DNA from: Stenotrophomonas sp. Iso1
GTDB taxonomy: Bacteria > Pseudomonadota > Gammaproteobacteria > Xanthomonadales > Xanthomonadaceae
Length of the DNA stretch: 64,000 nt
Direction: 5' to 3'
Assembly (NCBI RefSeq): GCF_027497995.1
Contig: NZ_JAODBT010000003.1
Coordinates: forward strand, 248,001-312,000
Part shown: positions 61,399 to 64,000 of the stretch, one piece after another
Numbering within the stretch: the stretch's first letter is position 1
Layout of the letters: each line of letters starts with the position of its first letter
Notes under the pieces: generated by a model
Seen by the model: only the letters and a program-made list of their open reading frames with translations
Database searches by the model: none
Told to the model about the DNA's origin: nothing
Translations under genes and position numbers: made by a program

Positions 61399-61863
61399 AT
61401 GGCGACACCCGCCAAAACTGCATTGATCTTGCTCGATACCTTTGGCGATCTGCATCGCGCTGTAGCCACCCGCGTGCCGGAAGCGCAGCGCCATTTTCGA
61501 TCAGGGCTTGCACCTGACTTACGGTTTCAATCACCAAGCTGCCGGGCGTGCCTTTGCCGACGCGGCACGATTGGATCCGCAATGTGCGATGCGCGTAGTG
61601 CCAGGCGTTGGTGCTGGGGCCGAACATCAATCTACCGATGGACCCAACGTAGGCCAAAGACGCCACGACGTTGGCTGCCCGCGCTATGGGCCTCGCCAGC
61701 CGTGCGAAAAGAGCCTTCGCGCAGGAGCTCAGAACCGATTTCCAACAATGATTGATCGCTGTTTGGTTTGGCGCAGGCACAACAAGCACTGGGTCAGCGC
61801 GATGCGGCGATCGAGACACCGCGCCAACAAGTGAACGCCTGGCAATGGCCGATGCGCCGCTGA
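61399..61863 (+). pseudogene. Decayed tetratricopeptide-type protein gene
   Basis: Three frames together read like one conserved protein: ALILLDTFGDLHRAVATRVPEAQRHF, then DQGLHLTYGFNHQAAGRAFADAARLDPQCAM, then ALVLGPNINLPMDPT, a stop, AKDATTLAARAMGLASRAK, and the end LAQAQQALGQRDAAIE. This is the order of the large TPR proteins with FDQGL..YaFNHdeA..F..AA.lDP.CAMC. At least two frameshifts, an in-frame TAG and a large internal deletion are visible, so it is dead. Confidence 0.75.
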
Positions 61864-61970
61864 CAGCGGCGCGTTATTGAGCGGCGAATAAACGGCTACG
61901 AAAACACCACCATGATTGGCAGGTGCGTTGCGCGGCGTTCGATCGGGAGCCCAATCGAACGCCCATAAAC

Positions 61971-63086
61971 TCAGCGCGGTTCATCCACCAACGCATCAGC
62001 CGCAAGCGGACGCGCGTACTGCACCAGCGACAGCAACGTCTTGCCCGGCTCTTCGTTCATCACTTCATGCGCGGAATGTTCGAACCACACCACGCGTTTG
62101 GATGGTGCCTGCAGGCGCTCAAACCATTCAGCGGCCACGGTCGAGGACACGTTGATGTCGTGCCGCCCGAGGAACAGGATCACCGGGCAATCCAGCGTGC
62201 GGACGTTGTTGAAATCGTTGGTCAGCACGTCCGACAGCAATGCATTCTCCGAGGCTTCGTTGCCCTGCCACACTTTGGCGAGATCGTCGTCGGTGTATTC
62301 GGGGGAAAGCTTGATGGCCGCCGCTTCCGCGCCGCCGCCATCACGGCCATACACCATGCCGCCGTAATGGTTGAGCCATTTGCGCTGCTTCATCAGGTCC
62401 GGCACGGGAACCGGCACCTTACCCTGCGCATAGGGCGCAACCGCCTGCAGGTCAGCGATGGCTTCGGCATTGCCGTCCTTCTGCGCCTGCTCCATCGTCC
62501 ATGCCCAGCCACGACGCTCGCTTTCCGGCCCGTCGGCCGTCTGGCCCATGCCGATATAGGCGTGCAGCCATTCCGGTCGCTTACGCGCCAGCTCCACGCC
62601 CAGGTAGCTGCCCCAGGAATGGCCGAGCACGAAGATCTTTTCCTTGCCCAGTTCGCGCCGTACCCAGGCGACCATTTCTTCGGTATCGGCATTCATCCGC
62701 GCGATGGTCATGGTCGGCAAGACGGTCGCTGGGTCATTCGTGGTGTAGGTTTTGCCGGCACCGCGCTGGTCCCACTGCACCACGGTGAAGTATTCCTCCC
62801 AGCCACGCTGGAAATACCAACTGGTCGGCATGGACACCCAACCCGGTCCGCCGTGCAGCATCAGCAACACCGGGTTGTGCGGGTCGTTGCCACGGATGCT
62901 GACCCACTGGTCGATGCCGCCGATACGCACTTTCTCCAAACGCTCGATGCCACCGGGCACGACGATCTTGCGCATGTCGGCGATAGCGGACGTAGCGTCG
63001 GCACGGGTGAATGGCCGTGGCGCGTCTGCCGCCTGCGCGCTGATCGCCGTCAGGGTAAGTACCACCAGAAGAAGAAACCGATGCAT
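61971..63086 (-). CDS. Exported S33-type alpha/beta hydrolase (prolyl aminopeptidase-like)
   Basis: A 371-residue protein with a signal peptide (MHRFLLLVVLTLTAISAQAA), then the oxyanion motif LMLHGGPGW and nucleophile elbow LGHSWGSYLG, both typical of proline iminopeptidases and related S33 enzymes, with QWDQRGAGKTY in between and the catalytic His in FEHSAHEVM. It would act in the periplasm; substrate could be a peptide or an ester. The ATG at 63086 is preferred over a 40-codon extension. Confidence 0.85.
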   Translation of the reverse strand: MHRFLLLVVLTLTAISAQAADAPRPFTRADATSAIADMRKIVVPGGIERLEKVRIGGIDQWVSIRGNDPHNPVLLMLHGGPGWVSMPTSWYFQRGWEEYFTVVQWDQRGAGKTYTTNDPATVLPTMTIARMNADTEEMVAWVRRELGKEKIFVLGHSWGSYLGVELARKRPEWLHAYIGMGQTADGPESERRGWAWTMEQAQKDGNAEAIADLQAVAPYAQGKVPVPVPDLMKQRKWLNHYGGMVYGRDGGGAEAAAIKLSPEYTDDDLAKVWQGNEASENALLSDVLTNDFNNVRTLDCPVILFLGRHDINVSSTVAAEWFERLQAPSKRVVWFEHSAHEVMNEEPGKTLLSLVQYARPLAADALVDEPR

Positions 63087-63208
63087 GCCCACCCCGCTGT
63101 GCAATAAGAAGCGGCCGAGAATAACGCGGTCTGCCTGCGCACCAAAGCGCGATCCGCGCCGTTGTTGATCGGCGTTGCAGAAATATTCCCAACTGCAGGC
63201 AAGCACAA

Positions 63209-64000
63209 CTACGCTCCCGCGTCTCCCAGCATCCGTTGCAACATCGCCGCCAGCGCCTTGACCTCCGGGTCAGCAGACGGTCGGTGCAGCAACACCAGTT
63301 CAATGCTGTCGATGACCGGCAAACCACTCTCCGGCCCCAGTGCCACATGCGCCGCCGTCACCGCACGCGCCGGCAACAGGCTGATGCCCAAGCCATCGCC
63401 CACAGCCGCCTGGATGCCGCCCAGGCTGGAGCTGGTGAAACTGATACGCCACGCGCGGCCCAATGCTTCGACAGCGTCGATCATGTCCTCGCGGTAAAGC
63501 CCACGCGGCGGGAACGCCACCAGCGGCACCGGATCGGTGCCGAATGCCGGGCTGGCGGCCGCATCTATCCAGCACATCGGCTCGGGCCAGCAGGCCACGC
63601 CCTCGCGACTGCCGCGCCGTTGTTTGACCAACACCAGGTCCAACTCACCGCGGTCGTAGCCTTCGCCCAGGGCGCGGCTCAAGCCGCTGCTGACTTCAAG
63701 CTTCACCCGCGGATGCTCACGGCTGAATTCGGCCAGCAAGCGCGTGGTGCGGCCGGCGGCGAAATCCTCGGGCACACCAAACCGCAGGGTGATGGGCGCG
63801 CCGCCGCTGGACAGCGCTTCGGCCAATTCTTCGTTCAAGGCCAGCATCCGCCGCGCGTAGCCCAGCACGGTCTCGCCGATATCGGTCGGACGAACATCGC
63901 GCGCACCCCGGTCGAGCAGCCGATGTCCCGCCAGGTCCTCCAACCGCCGCAGCTTCTGACTGATGGTGGATTGGGTGGAATGCAGGCGCGTAGCAGCGAC
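63209..64000 (-). CDS. LysR-family regulator, 5' end outside the window
   Basis: 263 codons are visible; the gene enters from the right edge in frame. The first residues (ATRLHSTQSTISQKLRRLE) are the second half of the LTTR winged HTH, so only about 25-30 residues are missing. The effector domain (ITLRFGVPEDFAAGRTTRLLAEF...) is complete up to the TAG at 63209-63211. The S33 gene is on the same strand beyond it; the true target may be divergent and outside the window. Confidence 0.88.
   Translation of the reverse strand, partial: VAATRLHSTQSTISQKLRRLEDLAGHRLLDRGARDVRPTDIGETVLGYARRMLALNEELAEALSSGGAPITLRFGVPEDFAAGRTTRLLAEFSREHPRVKLEVSSGLSRALGEGYDRGELDLVLVKQRRGSREGVACWPEPMCWIDAAASPAFGTDPVPLVAFPPRGLYREDMIDAVEALGRAWRISFTSSSLGGIQAAVGDGLGISLLPARAVTAAHVALGPESGLPVIDSIELVLLHRPSADPEVKALAAMLQRMLGDAGA

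Noticed and set aside
60952..61755. 267-codon plus-strand frame as an intact gene
   Set aside because: It joins unrelated pieces. Its downstream part overlaps fragments of a decayed TPR gene in other frames, and the rest has shadow composition.

Overview
The window is about 64 kb of GC-rich chromosome from a gammaproteobacterium of the Xanthomonadaceae, most likely Stenotrophomonas or a close relative. Three things point there. The core genes (WaaA, LpxL-type acyltransferase, MaeB, DctA, RsgA, the triple-domain Grx4 fusion, FrmR-AdhC-FghA) follow that family's style. Short GTAG-type palindromes resemble S. maltophilia REPs. A gene-cassette array carries xanthomonad/aadA-type attC sites. No rRNA, tRNA, CRISPR array or prophage was recognised.

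Layout. 0-5.3 kb holds envelope genes: waaA, a lipid A acyltransferase, an O-antigen ligase, a glycosyltransferase and a zf-CHCC protein. 5.4-12.6 kb is a colicin V-type export locus (C39 peptidase/ABC transporter, periplasmic M16 protease, CvaA/HlyD-like protein, divergent XRE regulator) with no recognisable precursor gene. 13.1-22.3 kb is a C4-dicarboxylate module: maeB, dctA, a hybrid kinase with a DctB-like sensor domain, a NarL-type regulator and an OprP-like porin. A shared TTGGTAYTAG motif upstream of dctA and between the regulator and the porin suggests one regulon. A 113-bp tandem repeat separates kinase and regulator. 22.4-31.1 kb is a D-amino-acid salvage block: a DSD1-like PLP enzyme, a GntP-type permease, an RpiR regulator, a D-aminoacylase, RidA, GltS and DadA.

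31-43.1 kb is housekeeping and poorly known genes: a DUF1704 metallopeptidase-like protein, RsgA, AlaA-like aminotransferase, an esterase, a methyltransferase, RhlE, a polysaccharide deacetylase, Grx4-IscA-rhodanese, DUF924, DegV and a PP-loop enzyme. 43.1-45.8 kb is the formaldehyde operon frmR-adhC-(unknown)-fghA with its operator.

45.8-51.6 kb is the accessory region. It has an IS1182-family element, then a cassette array on the minus strand with at least five attC sites, four small unknown cassette genes and no integrase (a CALIN). An IS3-family element cuts the last attC and abuts a fragment of an MBG-type adhesin. Further remnants follow. 51.6-54.3 kb holds unknown secreted and membrane proteins. 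54.5-59.5 kb is a LysR-controlled operon (aldehyde reductase, Tat-exported hydrolase with a Cys nucleophile, MFS exporter, cyclophilin-like lipoprotein). 59.6-64 kb has an Lpp-like lipoprotein next to an L,D-transpeptidase, a decayed TPR gene, an S33 hydrolase and a LysR gene cut by the window edge.

All statements come from reading the sequence and remembered family features. No database search was run. Start codons were chosen by family alignment and Shine-Dalgarno context and are flagged where uncertain.
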